The notes beneath the pieces are model-generated. The model was not told the DNA's origin. It saw only the letters and a list, made by a program, of their open reading frames with translations, and made no database searches. From assembly GCA_964624165.1 (NCBI GenBank), contig CAZUWG010000014.1, forward strand, positions 1 to 20,563: 20,563 bases of DNA, in the 5' to 3' direction. This DNA comes from OLB19 sp964624165 (GTDB taxonomy: Bacteria; Patescibacteriota; Minisyncoccia; Phycocordibacterales; UBA918). How positions within the stretch are numbered: the first letter of the stretch is position 1; every line of letters starts with the position of its first letter. Shown here in pieces: positions 7,759 to 14,147 of the stretch. Both the position numbers and the translations under genes were made by a program.

Positions 7759-7767
7759 ATTTTAGCA
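7759..7767 (-). promoter_or_regulatory. extended -10 promoter of dnaB
   Basis: Minus strand TGC-TAAAAT; hexamer 7759-7764, 9 bases before the ATG at 7749. The place where a -35 box would lie is inside the cysS terminator hairpin and does not resemble TTGACA. Confidence 0.65.
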
Positions 7768-7777
7768 TAAAAGTCAG

Positions 7778-7800
7778 AGGGCGCGGCAAAGCCGCGCCCT
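7778..7800 (-). terminator. terminator of cysS
   Basis: Perfect 10-bp stem (7778-7787 with 7791-7800), loop AAA on the plus strand, followed on the minus strand by CTGACTTTTATG. It sits between the cysS stop and the dnaB -10 element. Confidence 0.75.
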
Positions 7801-7831
7801 GGGGAAACCCTGCATAAGAAGGGGATAAGGT

Positions 7832-9289
7832 TTAGGAGTTTTTTCGTACTTTTGTACCATCGGCGCTATCAAGCACCTCGTAGCCTTCTTTAATAAGTGC
7901 GTCGCGAAGCCTATCTGAAGTGGCATAGTCCTTGGCATTGCGGGCAGCATCTCTGGCGGCGATTAGTGCCTGGACAGTCTCTGGAAGTTCACCTGCCTTT
8001 ACTTCGCCAAGTTGGGTGCGACCGGTTGCAGTCGAGCGAGAAAGTCCGATATGCAAGACCGAGTCAAAAAGCCTGATGGTGGCTAGCTTCACGTCGGGTT
8101 TTACACTTTCATCTTTTACCAGCTCCCAAAGTAGTGCGATGGCGCGGGGGAAGTCGAGGTCGTCATTAATCGCCTCATGAAAACGTGCTACATAAGCATC
8201 GTCGGTAGAGGCAAATGGTTGGTCACCAAGCTCAATATATACGTGTTTTTTGAGGCGCGTGAGGGCAGTCTTGGCGGCGTCAAGCGCCCCGAGTGTAAAG
8301 TTGACGGTGGTGCGATAATGCGTTTGAAGGAGCCAATAACGATAAGATTCTGGAGGATAGCCCAGGTCCTTAAGATCACGAAGGCGCATAGTGTTGCCGG
8401 TCGATTTGGCCATTTTGTGGTCACGCATAGTCACAAAATTATTGTGAAGCCAATAGTGGACGTAGGGTTTTTTTGTGACACTTTCGGCTTGCGCAATCTC
8501 TCCATTATGATGAGTGTGTGCCAAATCTTCGCCGCCAGTATGAATGTCGAGCTGTTTGCCGAGTGTAGCAAACGCCATAGCAGTACACTCAATATGCCAG
8601 CCAGGGAAGCCAAAACCCCAACGACTCTTCCACCCCAAAGGAGATTTTTTCCAAAGTGCAAAATCAGCTGGATGGCGTTTTTCGCTTTTTGTCTCTACAC
8701 GCGCACCGGCTTTAATCTTATTTACATCAATACCCGTCAAGGCGCCGTATGTAGGGAATTTATCTACATCAAAATAGACACCGTCGCTGGTTTCGTACGC
8801 ATAACCTTTAAGTTCGATGGTTTCAATCAGTCCGCGCTGCGCTTTCACGTAGTCGCTGGCGCGTGCGTAGAAATCGGCAGGAAGATTGCCAAAGTGCTGA
8901 TTGTCTTCTTTGAAGGATTCAATAAACGGCACAACGAATTCGTACATGTTGTCGAGGGTTGGTTGAAGACCGGCTTTTTTCATTCCATTCATGATTTTAT
9001 CTTCCCCTTCGTCGCCGTCGTCTGACAGGTGTCCAAAATCGGTAAAATTGATGGTGTGCTTGGTGTCAAAGCCGTTGAAATGGAGTACGCGCTTAATGGT
9101 GTCGGGAAGAAGGTAGGCGCGCAGGTTGCCAATATGAATATGGTCGTAGACGGTTGGACCGCAGCTGTAGATAGTGACTGGTTTTCCAGGCTTTAGTGGC
9201 ACAAAGCGCTCTTTACTGCGAGTGGCGGTATTGTAAAAATAAATATCTCTTTGACTGACCAGAGCCGACTTTTTACGGGAAAACAACAT
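7832..9289 (-). CDS. cysS: cysteinyl-tRNA synthetase
   Basis: A class I aminoacyl-tRNA synthetase of 485 residues that charges tRNA-Cys. The HIGH motif appears as HIGN at 52-55, inside CGPTVYDHIHIGN. The KMSKS motif is KMAKS at 292-296. The zinc site that recognises cysteine is complete: Cys43, Cys235 (GWHIECTAM), His260 and Glu264 in the HTHHNGE segment. The C-terminal DALR-type region follows and the end (SDRLRDALIKEGYEVLDS) is typical. A 14-residue lead (MLFSRKKSALVSQR) precedes the usual IYFYNTATR start of the domain. The TGC-TACAAT ending 9 bases before this ATG supports it. The gene is monocistronic between the corA and dnaB units. Confidence 0.98.
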   Translation of the reverse strand: MLFSRKKSALVSQRDIYFYNTATRSKERFVPLKPGKPVTIYSCGPTVYDHIHIGNLRAYLLPDTIKRVLHFNGFDTKHTINFTDFGHLSDDGDEGEDKIMNGMKKAGLQPTLDNMYEFVVPFIESFKEDNQHFGNLPADFYARASDYVKAQRGLIETIELKGYAYETSDGVYFDVDKFPTYGALTGIDVNKIKAGARVETKSEKRHPADFALWKKSPLGWKSRWGFGFPGWHIECTAMAFATLGKQLDIHTGGEDLAHTHHNGEIAQAESVTKKPYVHYWLHNNFVTMRDHKMAKSTGNTMRLRDLKDLGYPPESYRYWLLQTHYRTTVNFTLGALDAAKTALTRLKKHVYIELGDQPFASTDDAYVARFHEAINDDLDFPRAIALLWELVKDESVKPDVKLATIRLFDSVLHIGLSRSTATGRTQLGEVKAGELPETVQALIAARDAARNAKDYATSDRLRDALIKEGYEVLDSADGTKVRKNS

Positions 9290-9298
9290 AATGAGTGA

Positions 9299-9307
9299 AT
9301 TGTAGCA
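9299..9307 (-). promoter_or_regulatory. extended -10 promoter of cysS
   Basis: Minus strand TGC-TACAAT; hexamer 9299-9304 ends 9 bases before the ATG at 9289. The same 9-base element precedes the exonuclease and LOG genes on the other strand. Confidence 0.65.
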
Positions 9308-9329
9308 AGAAGGAGGGTCAGGCGAAAAC

Positions 9330-9354
9330 GCGGCGGGGCATTTGGCCCCGCCGC
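9330..9354 (-). terminator. terminator of corA
   Basis: Perfect 10-bp stem (9330-9339 with 9345-9354), 5-base loop, 6 bases after the corA stop. It has TTTT on the plus-strand side and GTTTTCG on the minus-strand side, so it could work both ways. Confidence 0.75.
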
Positions 9355-9360
9355 TTTTCC

Positions 9361-10272
9361 CTACATCCAGCGTTTGTATTTAAAATACCCAAAGAAAAAA
9401 ATCGACACGACCAACATAATCCCCACAATAAACCAGAAGTCACCATTGCGACCAATAATCGGCGCATCTTCAGCATTCATGCCAAACATTGAGGTGAAAA
9501 GTGTAAGTGGGAAGGTAATAAACGCCATAATGGTCAAGGTCTTCATGATCTCATTTTGCTTGGTTGTCAAAAGCGAGTCATTGGTGCGACGAATCTCAAA
9601 AAGCTTTTGGGTCAGTTTGTGAGCGCGATGCGTTAAGGCTCCGAGTTGCGCGGCGAGATCATCGGCGTCATCGGTGTACTTTTTTCCAAACGCTCCGATC
9701 AGTCCTTCCTTAAAATCAGGCAAGACCGACTCATGCACGGCGAGAGTTTGGTCTAAGTTCATCAGCCGGCGGCTGACTCGCGAGATGGCAAAGACCATTT
9801 CTTTTTCCTTTTCGGCAAAAATCTCTCGCTCGATCTCTGAGAGTTGTTCATTTAGGTAGTCGAGTTTTTCATCCTGGCCTCGGTACAGGTAAGTCATAAA
9901 CACGCCGGCTAGCTTGGCGCCGGTCTGGGTACCGCCTTTTTTGTCGAGCATTCGTAAGACCTCGAATTCTTTCTTGAAACGTTCGACGGCTTGGATATCT
10001 TCAAAACGGACAGTAATAAGGGCATCTTTAGTGATGAGATACTTGACCTCGTGCGGGTGGGCGATGTCGGTGCGTTTGACGATGGGATAGTCGAGCGTGG
10101 TCTTCAAAAAGCCTTTTTGCCACACGGTGCGGCTATACGGCACCACAACGGTTAGATCTTCGGCGAAATGCGCGGGAATATGATAGGTGACGATTAGTTC
10201 GCGCACCTCTTCTTGGGTAGGAGTAAGGACGTCAACCCAAGTAACTTTTCCATTAGTGTGTGTCTCAATCAT
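9361..10272 (-). CDS. corA: CorA-family divalent cation channel
   Basis: A 303-residue inner-membrane magnesium (or cobalt/nickel) channel that works as a pentamer. The signature GMN is at 264-266, between two C-terminal helices (about 242-262 and 279-298). The periplasmic loop after it is AEDAPIIGRNGDFW, and the tail FKYKRWM is basic, as in the family. The N-terminal two thirds is the cytoplasmic funnel, with the long stalk helix around residues 150-230. The frame is open for 35 more codons upstream, but those overlap the divergent protease gene and are Cys-rich and unlike CorA. The TGC-TATACT ending 10 bases before 10272 fixes this start. Confidence 0.95.
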   Translation of the reverse strand: MIETHTNGKVTWVDVLTPTQEEVRELIVTYHIPAHFAEDLTVVVPYSRTVWQKGFLKTTLDYPIVKRTDIAHPHEVKYLITKDALITVRFEDIQAVERFKKEFEVLRMLDKKGGTQTGAKLAGVFMTYLYRGQDEKLDYLNEQLSEIEREIFAEKEKEMVFAISRVSRRLMNLDQTLAVHESVLPDFKEGLIGAFGKKYTDDADDLAAQLGALTHRAHKLTQKLFEIRRTNDSLLTTKQNEIMKTLTIMAFITFPLTLFTSMFGMNAEDAPIIGRNGDFWFIVGIMLVVSIFFFGYFKYKRWM

Positions 10273-10282
10273 GCTACAAACA

Positions 10283-10291
10283 AGTATAGCA
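10283..10291 (-). promoter_or_regulatory. extended -10 promoter of corA
   Basis: Minus strand TGC-TATACT; hexamer 10283-10288 ends 10 bases before the ATG at 10272. No convincing -35 box. Confidence 0.65.
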
Positions 10292-10320
10292 TTGCAATTT
10301 TGTCCCCCACAGCCTACACT
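10292..10320 (+). promoter_or_regulatory. promoter of the S41 protease gene
   Basis: TTGCAA (10292-10297), 17 bases, TACACT (10315-10320), 12 bases before the ATG at 10333. It begins right beside the corA -10, so corA and the protease share a 60-base divergent control region. Confidence 0.65.
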
Positions 10321-10332
10321 GTGTGTAAAGTT

Positions 10333-11601
10333 ATGGAACCAACACATAAAGAGTCGGCAACAAAAGTAGAAGAGCAAGTATCGAGCGGTGCACCATGGCT
10401 GGCTGGTATTGCGTTAGCTATTGTCGCGTTTGCGGGTGGATATCTGGCCCGTGATATAGCTCCTCCGAGTGCAGATACGATGCCGGCAGGGCTTTTTGCT
10501 TGGTTTAAGGATGCGACGGCCGGAGAAGTGGAGGAGGTCAACCTCAAAGAGTTTTGGCGAGTGTGGAAACTCATGGATGAGAAGTTTGTGGGTGCGACTT
10601 CGACGCCACTTACCAACGAAGAAAAAATCAACGGCGCTATTAAAGGCTTAGTTGAAAGCTATGATGACCCATACTCACTCTACCTCACACCAGAAGAAGC
10701 GGCTGAATTTGGTGAAACGATCTCTGGCAACTTCGGCGGTGTCGGTATGGAAATCGGTGTCCGCAACGGTCTACTCACTGTGATTGCACCATTGGCAGAT
10801 ACTCCCGCCGAAGCGGCTGGAATCTTGGCGGGTGACGCTATCATTTCTATCGATGGCAAAAGCACCGAACGCATGTCGACAGACGAGGCCGTGAGCTTGA
10901 TTCGTGGCGAAAAGGGGACGGAGGTGACGATGAGCTTTTATCGTGAAGGGGAGACTGATTTTCTCGTCAAGAAGGTGATGCGCGACACAATCACCATGCC
11001 GACCATCAATACCGAAATTAAGGATGGTACATTCATCCTCAGTATTCATAGCTTCAACGCACTCGTAGAAGCCAAAATGGCTGAAGCTATGAATGAGTAC
11101 TTTGCTTCAGGTCTCTCTAAGCTTGTGATTGATGTGCGTGGTAACCCTGGCGGATACTTGCAAAGCGCCGTCAATATGACAGGATACTTTTTACCAGCAG
11201 GGAAGGTGGTGGTACGTGAAGATTTTGGCGACGGATTACCTGAAGAGGTGTATAGAAGTAGCGGAGCGTATTTGAATGAGAAAACACCAAGTAAGATCGT
11301 GATTTTGATGGACGGAGGTTCCGCGTCTGCATCCGAAATCTTCGCCGGAGCGCTCAGAGAGCATGGCGTAGCCACCTTGGTCGGTACTGACACTTTTGGT
11401 AAGGGTTCTGTGCAGGAGCTTGTGGATCTCCCTAACCGCGCTTCACTTAAGGTCACCATCGCGCAGTGGCTCACTCCAGACGGCCTCTCTATCTCAGAAG
11501 GGGGACTTTCGCCTGATGTTGAGGTAGAGATCACCGCTGAACAAATCCTCTCAGGCAATGATGTGCAGCTTGAAAAAGCCATTGAAATCGCTGGCCAGTA
11601 A
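10333..11601 (+). CDS. S41-family C-terminal processing protease
   Basis: A 422-residue CtpA/Prc-like serine protease that would cut proteins outside the cytoplasmic membrane. Residues 23-39 form an N-terminal membrane helix. A helical N-terminal region follows (to about 115, ending YDDPYSLYLTPEE), then a PDZ domain (about 132-215, FGGVGMEIG...DTPAEAAGILAGDAIISIDG), then the S41 core with LVIDVRGNPGGYL at 264-276. The catalytic pair is the Ser in GSASASEI (Ser332) and Lys357 in FGKGSVQ, 25 residues apart as is usual. Length and order are standard. The open frame reaches further upstream, but the promoter at 10292-10320 makes 10333 the first usable ATG. rplI follows after 68 bases with its own -10 element. 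Confidence 0.95.
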   Translation: MEPTHKESATKVEEQVSSGAPWLAGIALAIVAFAGGYLARDIAPPSADTMPAGLFAWFKDATAGEVEEVNLKEFWRVWKLMDEKFVGATSTPLTNEEKINGAIKGLVESYDDPYSLYLTPEEAAEFGETISGNFGGVGMEIGVRNGLLTVIAPLADTPAEAAGILAGDAIISIDGKSTERMSTDEAVSLIRGEKGTEVTMSFYREGETDFLVKKVMRDTITMPTINTEIKDGTFILSIHSFNALVEAKMAEAMNEYFASGLSKLVIDVRGNPGGYLQSAVNMTGYFLPAGKVVVREDFGDGLPEEVYRSSGAYLNEKTPSKIVILMDGGSASASEIFAGALREHGVATLVGTDTFGKGSVQELVDLPNRASLKVTIAQWLTPDGLSISEGGLSPDVEVEITAEQILSGNDVQLEKAIEIAGQ

Positions 11602-11626
11602 AACGGCTTTAAAAAAGCGTAAAAGA

Positions 11627-11635
11627 TGCTATAGT
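11627..11635 (+). promoter_or_regulatory. extended -10 promoter of rplI
   Basis: TGC-TATAGT; hexamer 11630-11635. The ATG at 11670 is 34 bases further, so this mRNA should carry a leader of about 28 bases, though no Shine-Dalgarno is seen in it (AAATGAAATGAAGTAAT precedes the start). Confidence 0.55.
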
Positions 11636-11669
11636 AGCCTCACGTTAGTAACAAATGAAATGAAGTAAT

Positions 11670-12110
11670 ATGAAAGTAATTCTCTTACAAGATGTAGCGA
11701 AGCTAGGTCACCGATACGAAGTCGTAGAAGTGGCAAATGGTCGGGCGTTGAATATGCTTATCCCAAAAGGTCTAGCAGAAGCAGCCACAGAAAATAACCT
11801 CAAGCGCGTAAAGTCAGCTTCTGAAAAAGTGGCTTCTCTTCGTGAGAGCGCTGATAAGGAGTTTGCGGAGATTATCGCCAAGCTTGAAGGTGAGGCAATC
11901 ACTGTGCAAGTAAAGGCAAATGAAAAAGGGCATCTTTTTGAAGCGCTTAAGGAAGACTCTGTCGCTGCGGTATTGAATGAAATGGGAGCTGCGGTGAGCG
12001 CAACACACGTGCTGATTGCTGAACCCATCAAAGAGTTGGGCGAGTATGACATTGCTCTCAGTAATGGCGGCGATCGACATGGCGTGAAGTTGGTGGTGGT
12101 AGCAGCCTAA
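11670..12110 (+). CDS. rplI: 50S ribosomal protein L9
   Basis: A 146-residue two-domain L9. The N-terminal rRNA-binding domain is MKVILLQDVAKLGHRYEVVE, then VANGRALNMLIPKGLAEAAT, and a long connecting helix follows (about 41-75). The C-terminal domain holds ITVQVKANEKGHLFEAL near 72-88 and ends IALSNGGDRHGVKLVVVA. Length is normal (about 148). Some CPR lineages are reported to lack L9, so its presence helps place the genome outside them. The cyclophilin gene starts 5 bases after the stop, so the two are probably co-transcribed. Confidence 0.97.
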   Translation: MKVILLQDVAKLGHRYEVVEVANGRALNMLIPKGLAEAATENNLKRVKSASEKVASLRESADKEFAEIIAKLEGEAITVQVKANEKGHLFEALKEDSVAAVLNEMGAAVSATHVLIAEPIKELGEYDIALSNGGDRHGVKLVVVAA

Positions 12111-12115
12111 GCTAT

Positions 12116-12814
12116 ATGAATAAGCAGTACATCACTATTCTGGGGTGGATAGGGGTCACTATACTTGTGATTGGGGCACTATTTTTACTTACTGGACGAA
12201 CGACAGATACGGAGCTGATCCCAGAAGAGTTGAGCACCTCTACGCCACTTGCGCCTTTTACTAAAGAAGAGCGAGAAGTATTAGTACCTGATAACATCAA
12301 TATGGATAATCAAAAAGTCGTTTTACACACCAACTACGGTGATATTACTCTTGAGCTTTATAATGAACAAATGCCAGTCACAGCCGGCAACTTTGTGAAG
12401 TTGGTGCAGGAGGGCTTTTATGACGGCACAATGTTTCATCGCGTGATTGATAACTTTATGATCCAAGGTGGTGATCCAAATACCAAGACCGACGACGTGA
12501 TGAGTTATGGTACTGGCGATCCAGGGTATGCGATCCCTGACGAGCATGTGGCTGGTGAAGGTTTGAGTAATATGCGCGGCACAATCTCAATGGCCAATAG
12601 TGGCCCAAACACAGGCGGAAGCCAGTTCTTTATAAACTTGGCCGAAAATATTTATCTAGACTTTGACAAAGAGCCACTCTCGTCAAAGCATCCGGTTTTT
12701 GGTCGGGTAATTGAAGGAATGGATATTGTCGATGCTATTGCCAAGGTAGATGTGGCGCCGGGAAGAAACCTTCCTCTGAGTCCGGTAGTGATTGAGTCGG
12801 CAAAAATACAGTAG
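12116..12814 (+). CDS. membrane-anchored cyclophilin-type peptidyl-prolyl isomerase
   Basis: A 232-residue prolyl isomerase that should help proteins fold outside the cytoplasmic membrane. Residues 9-26 form one membrane helix near the N-terminus, followed by a Thr/Ser/Glu-rich linker to about 64. The cyclophilin domain runs from about 65 to the end, with FHRVIDNFMIQGGDP (107-121), GTISMANSGPNTGGSQFFINL (155-175) and HPVFGRVIEGMDIVDAI (192-208). The Arg of FHR and the Gln/Phe of the MIQGG and GSQFF motifs are the catalytic residues. The Trp that binds cyclosporin in human CypA is not present. It follows rplI by 5 bases and ends at a two-way hairpin terminator. Confidence 0.95.
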   Translation: MNKQYITILGWIGVTILVIGALFLLTGRTTDTELIPEELSTSTPLAPFTKEEREVLVPDNINMDNQKVVLHTNYGDITLELYNEQMPVTAGNFVKLVQEGFYDGTMFHRVIDNFMIQGGDPNTKTDDVMSYGTGDPGYAIPDEHVAGEGLSNMRGTISMANSGPNTGGSQFFINLAENIYLDFDKEPLSSKHPVFGRVIEGMDIVDAIAKVDVAPGRNLPLSPVVIESAKIQ

Positions 12815-12816
12815 AG

Positions 12817-12859
12817 AAATAGAAAAGCGGCGGGCCTTCGGCCCGCCGCTTTTCTATTT
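12817..12859. terminator. bidirectional terminator between cyclophilin gene and rpmA
   Basis: A perfect 20-bp stem (12817-12836 with 12840-12859) with loop TTC. The A-rich left arm and T-rich right arm give a T tract in both directions. It starts 2 bases after the cyclophilin stop and ends 5 bases before the rpmA stop. Confidence 0.9.
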
Positions 12860-12864
12860 GGCAC

Positions 12865-13137
12865 TTAGTTTACCGACACCACCTTGCGAGTGACGATTCG
12901 TCCGTCAAAGCGCTTTTTGCGAGTGTTTGTGAAAGACACAACACCTTCGCCGATAGCGTAGATGGTGTGGTCTTTTCCTACCCGTGCTTTGTTGCCGGGC
13001 ATAAACTTAGTACCGCGCTGACGCACGATAATATCACCGTTTTGTACAGACTGTCCGTCTGTACGCTTTACACCGAGAAATTTTGGCTGGGAGTCGCGTA
13101 GGTTTTTACTCGAACCAGCCGAGAGTTTGGTTGCCAT
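12865..13137 (-). CDS. rpmA: 50S ribosomal protein L27
   Basis: A 90-residue L27, a peptidyl-transferase-centre protein. The family pattern is clear: GSSKNLRDSQPKFLGVKR (8-25), GDIIVRQRGTKFMPG (34-48), GKDHTIYAIGEGVVSF (54-69). The N-terminus reads MATKLSAGSS where many L27 have AHKKGGGSS, so the reach into the catalytic centre differs slightly. There is no long N-terminal extension of the kind cleaved by Prp in Firmicutes. The usual partner rplU is 8 kb away on the other strand. It diverges from the membrane-anchored Ada-like gene. Confidence 0.97.
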   Translation of the reverse strand: MATKLSAGSSKNLRDSQPKFLGVKRTDGQSVQNGDIIVRQRGTKFMPGNKARVGKDHTIYAIGEGVVSFTNTRKKRFDGRIVTRKVVSVN

Positions 13138-13143
13138 ACTGTT

Positions 13144-13149
13144 ATAATA
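13144..13149 (-). promoter_or_regulatory. -10 element of rpmA
   Basis: Minus strand TATTAT ends 6 bases before the ATG at 13137, so the transcript would be leaderless. No TGn extension is seen. Confidence 0.5.
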
Positions 13150-13162
13150 AGTTAACGGGGGC

Positions 13163-13168
13163 TAGTAT
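13163..13168 (+). promoter_or_regulatory. -10 element of the gene at 13176
   Basis: TAGTAT ends 7 bases before the ATG at 13176, the spacing seen for other leaderless genes here. It overlaps a minus-strand TATACT that could also serve rpmA. Confidence 0.45.
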
Positions 13169-13175
13169 ACGATAT

Positions 13176-13651
13176 ATGTTTGAAAAACTCAAGTCCTTTC
13201 TTTCTAATGATGCGTATTTTGCTGCGTTTTTGATTGTGCTTATTGGGACGGCGTCTTTTGGGCTTGGGCGACTGTCGGTGATTGAGGGTATGAAAGGGCA
13301 TATGGGGGCTGCAGTAGTGACGATAGATGAAAGCGGGCGCGTCTTTTAGGCCCGCCACAAAGTCGCGCCCGCCCCCACACCCACCACANNNNNNNNNNGG
13401 GCATTGGGGGGCTTCATGTTGTGCCTATCCTTCACCGGGGCGGACATTTGGGCCCCCCACAAAAGCCCCCCCCCGCCACCACACCCTCCACAAATTCTTA
13501 CGTCGCCAGCAAAAACGGCTCGCGCTACCATCGGCTCGACTGCCCGGGAGCAAAGCAAATGTCCGAACAAAACAAAATTTACTTTTCCACCACCGACGAA
13601 GCCCGCGCCGCCGGCTACACTCCCGCTGCCAATTGCGCGGGGTTGGAATAA
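13176..13651 (+). CDS. membrane-anchored protein with Ada-like metal-binding domain, split by an assembly gap
   Basis: As given, the frame from 13176 stops at a TAG (13347-13349) after 57 residues with one membrane helix (about 12-31, AYFAAFLIVLIGTASFGLG). A second frame from about 13490 to 13651 encodes the rest: YVASKNGSRYHRLDCPGAK, then NKIYFSTTDEARAAGYTPAANC. This pattern resembles the Ada metal-binding domain, with His and two Cys kept. The stretch before the N run (13296-13388) is repeated with many errors after it (13399-13492). If the right copy is dropped, the frame before the gap runs ARHKVAPAPTPTT straight into NSYVASKNG without a shift. The true gene is probably one membrane anchor, a Pro/Thr linker and an Ada-like domain, about 115-120 residues, outside the cytoplasmic membrane. 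The function is unknown. Confidence 0.7.
13296..13492 (+). repeat. error-rich direct duplication flanking the gap (artefact)
   Basis: 13296-13388 (93 bases) and 13399-13492 (94 bases) both begin GGGCAT, share GGGGGCT, a GGGCG block, GGCCC followed by CCACAAA, and end in a CCACCACA/CCTCCACA tail. About two thirds of positions agree by eye. The right copy is full of C and G homopolymers. This is best read as two contig ends covering the same locus. Confidence 0.75.
13389..13398. other. assembly gap (10 N)
   Basis: Ten N in a row mark a scaffold join. Because the flanks overlap in content, the true gap size is probably negative. Confidence 0.99.
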
Positions 13652-13658
13652 GAAGAAA

Positions 13659-13676
13659 GCGCCCAAAAATAGGCGC
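13659..13676 (-). terminator. weak terminator of the basic unknown gene
   Basis: 5-bp stem GCGCC/GGCGC (13659-13663 with 13672-13676) followed on the minus strand by TTTCTTCTTATTC. It lies between two convergent stop codons and could also serve the plus-strand gene, which reads into AGTTATTTT. Confidence 0.5.
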
Positions 13677-13693
13677 AGTTATTTTGGAAGAGT

Positions 13694-14050
13694 TTAGTGT
13701 GACCTTCTTCCTGTTTTTCTTTGTCTACGACTCTTCTTTACAAGTTTCTGCTTCAGAAGATGCCTTTTGTCTTTATTCCGCTCAAGAATAATTTGATGTG
13801 CTTCATGAGCCGTAAAACAACTTACCAAACCAACAGATCCATCTTCATTGTGTTGACTCAAAATAAAAATGATATTTGTTACTGTTGGCAGTTCATGAAT
13901 TTGTAGACCTCTCTTCTGTTTTTTAGGAGTAGTATTCTTTAACCAAGAACGTAACTCCAATAGCTGAGTATTACTTTTAGTTTGAATACCAAAGCGCTCA
14001 AAGAGTCGTTGGCAGAAATGCCAGTCTCGTTTCCATATTAATTCACCCAT
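13694..14050 (-). CDS. basic protein of unknown function
   Basis: I do not recognise this 118-residue protein. It starts MGELIWKRDWHFCQRLFERFG, has a middle with a likely beta strand (TVTNIIFILSQHNEDGSVGLV), then helices (TAHEAHQIILERNKDKRHLL) and ends in a very basic tail (KKSRRQRKTGRRSH). The tail suggests nucleic-acid or ribosome contact, but nothing more can be said. There is no signal peptide. The start is firm: AAGGAG lies 6 bases upstream and a near-consensus promoter lies before that. The gene looks AT-richer than its neighbours, and its classical promoter plus Shine-Dalgarno differ from the leaderless housekeeping genes, which may point to recent arrival or a separate mode of control. 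Confidence 0.65.
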   Translation of the reverse strand: MGELIWKRDWHFCQRLFERFGIQTKSNTQLLELRSWLKNTTPKKQKRGLQIHELPTVTNIIFILSQHNEDGSVGLVSCFTAHEAHQIILERNKDKRHLLKQKLVKKSRRQRKTGRRSH

Positions 14051-14056
14051 GGTTTT

Positions 14057-14117
14057 CTCCTTCGTTGCGGAAATCGTTTTTCTTGGCGTACTATATGAAA
14101 TAGTATTGTTTTGTCAA
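14057..14117 (-). promoter_or_regulatory. consensus promoter and Shine-Dalgarno of the gene at 14050
   Basis: Minus strand: TTGACA (14112-14117, perfect -35), 16-base spacer, TATAGT (14090-14095), then AAGGAG (14057-14062), 6 bases before the ATG. This is the most classical expression signal in the window. Confidence 0.85.
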
Positions 14118-14141
14118 TCAATTTACTAGCCATGCTACAAT
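14111..14141 (+). promoter_or_regulatory. promoter of the exonuclease gene
   Basis: TGC-TACAAT, hexamer 14136-14141, ends exactly 6 bases before the ATG at 14148. TTGTCA (14111-14116), 19 bases upstream, is the opposite strand of the -35 box used by the divergent gene. Confidence 0.7.
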
Positions 14142-14147
14142 ACACCC

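Noticed and set aside
8177..9025. Long plus-strand open frame (282 codons) across cysS
   Set aside because: It lies fully inside cysS on the other strand, has no family-like sequence and no promoter pattern; it is a shadow of a conserved gene.
11046..11582. Minus-strand open frame of 178 codons inside the S41 protease gene
   Set aside because: Ser/Thr/Pro-rich antisense translation of a well-conserved protease; no start signal.
13347..13349. TAG as a recoded sense codon
   Set aside because: Known CPR recoding concerns TGA in Gracilibacteria and Absconditabacteria; all other genes here end normally, and the second copy of the locus does not show TAG.
13333..13372. 9-bp inverted repeat (13333-13341 with 13364-13372) as terminator of the 57-residue frame
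   Set aside because: No T tract, it lies in GC-rich coding linker next to a contig end, and the frame continues through it after the gap is collapsed.
13327..13791. Plus-strand open frame reading across the N run
   Set aside because: It exists only because N codons are read as X; it is low-complexity Pro/Arg in the wrong frame relative to the Ada-like domain.
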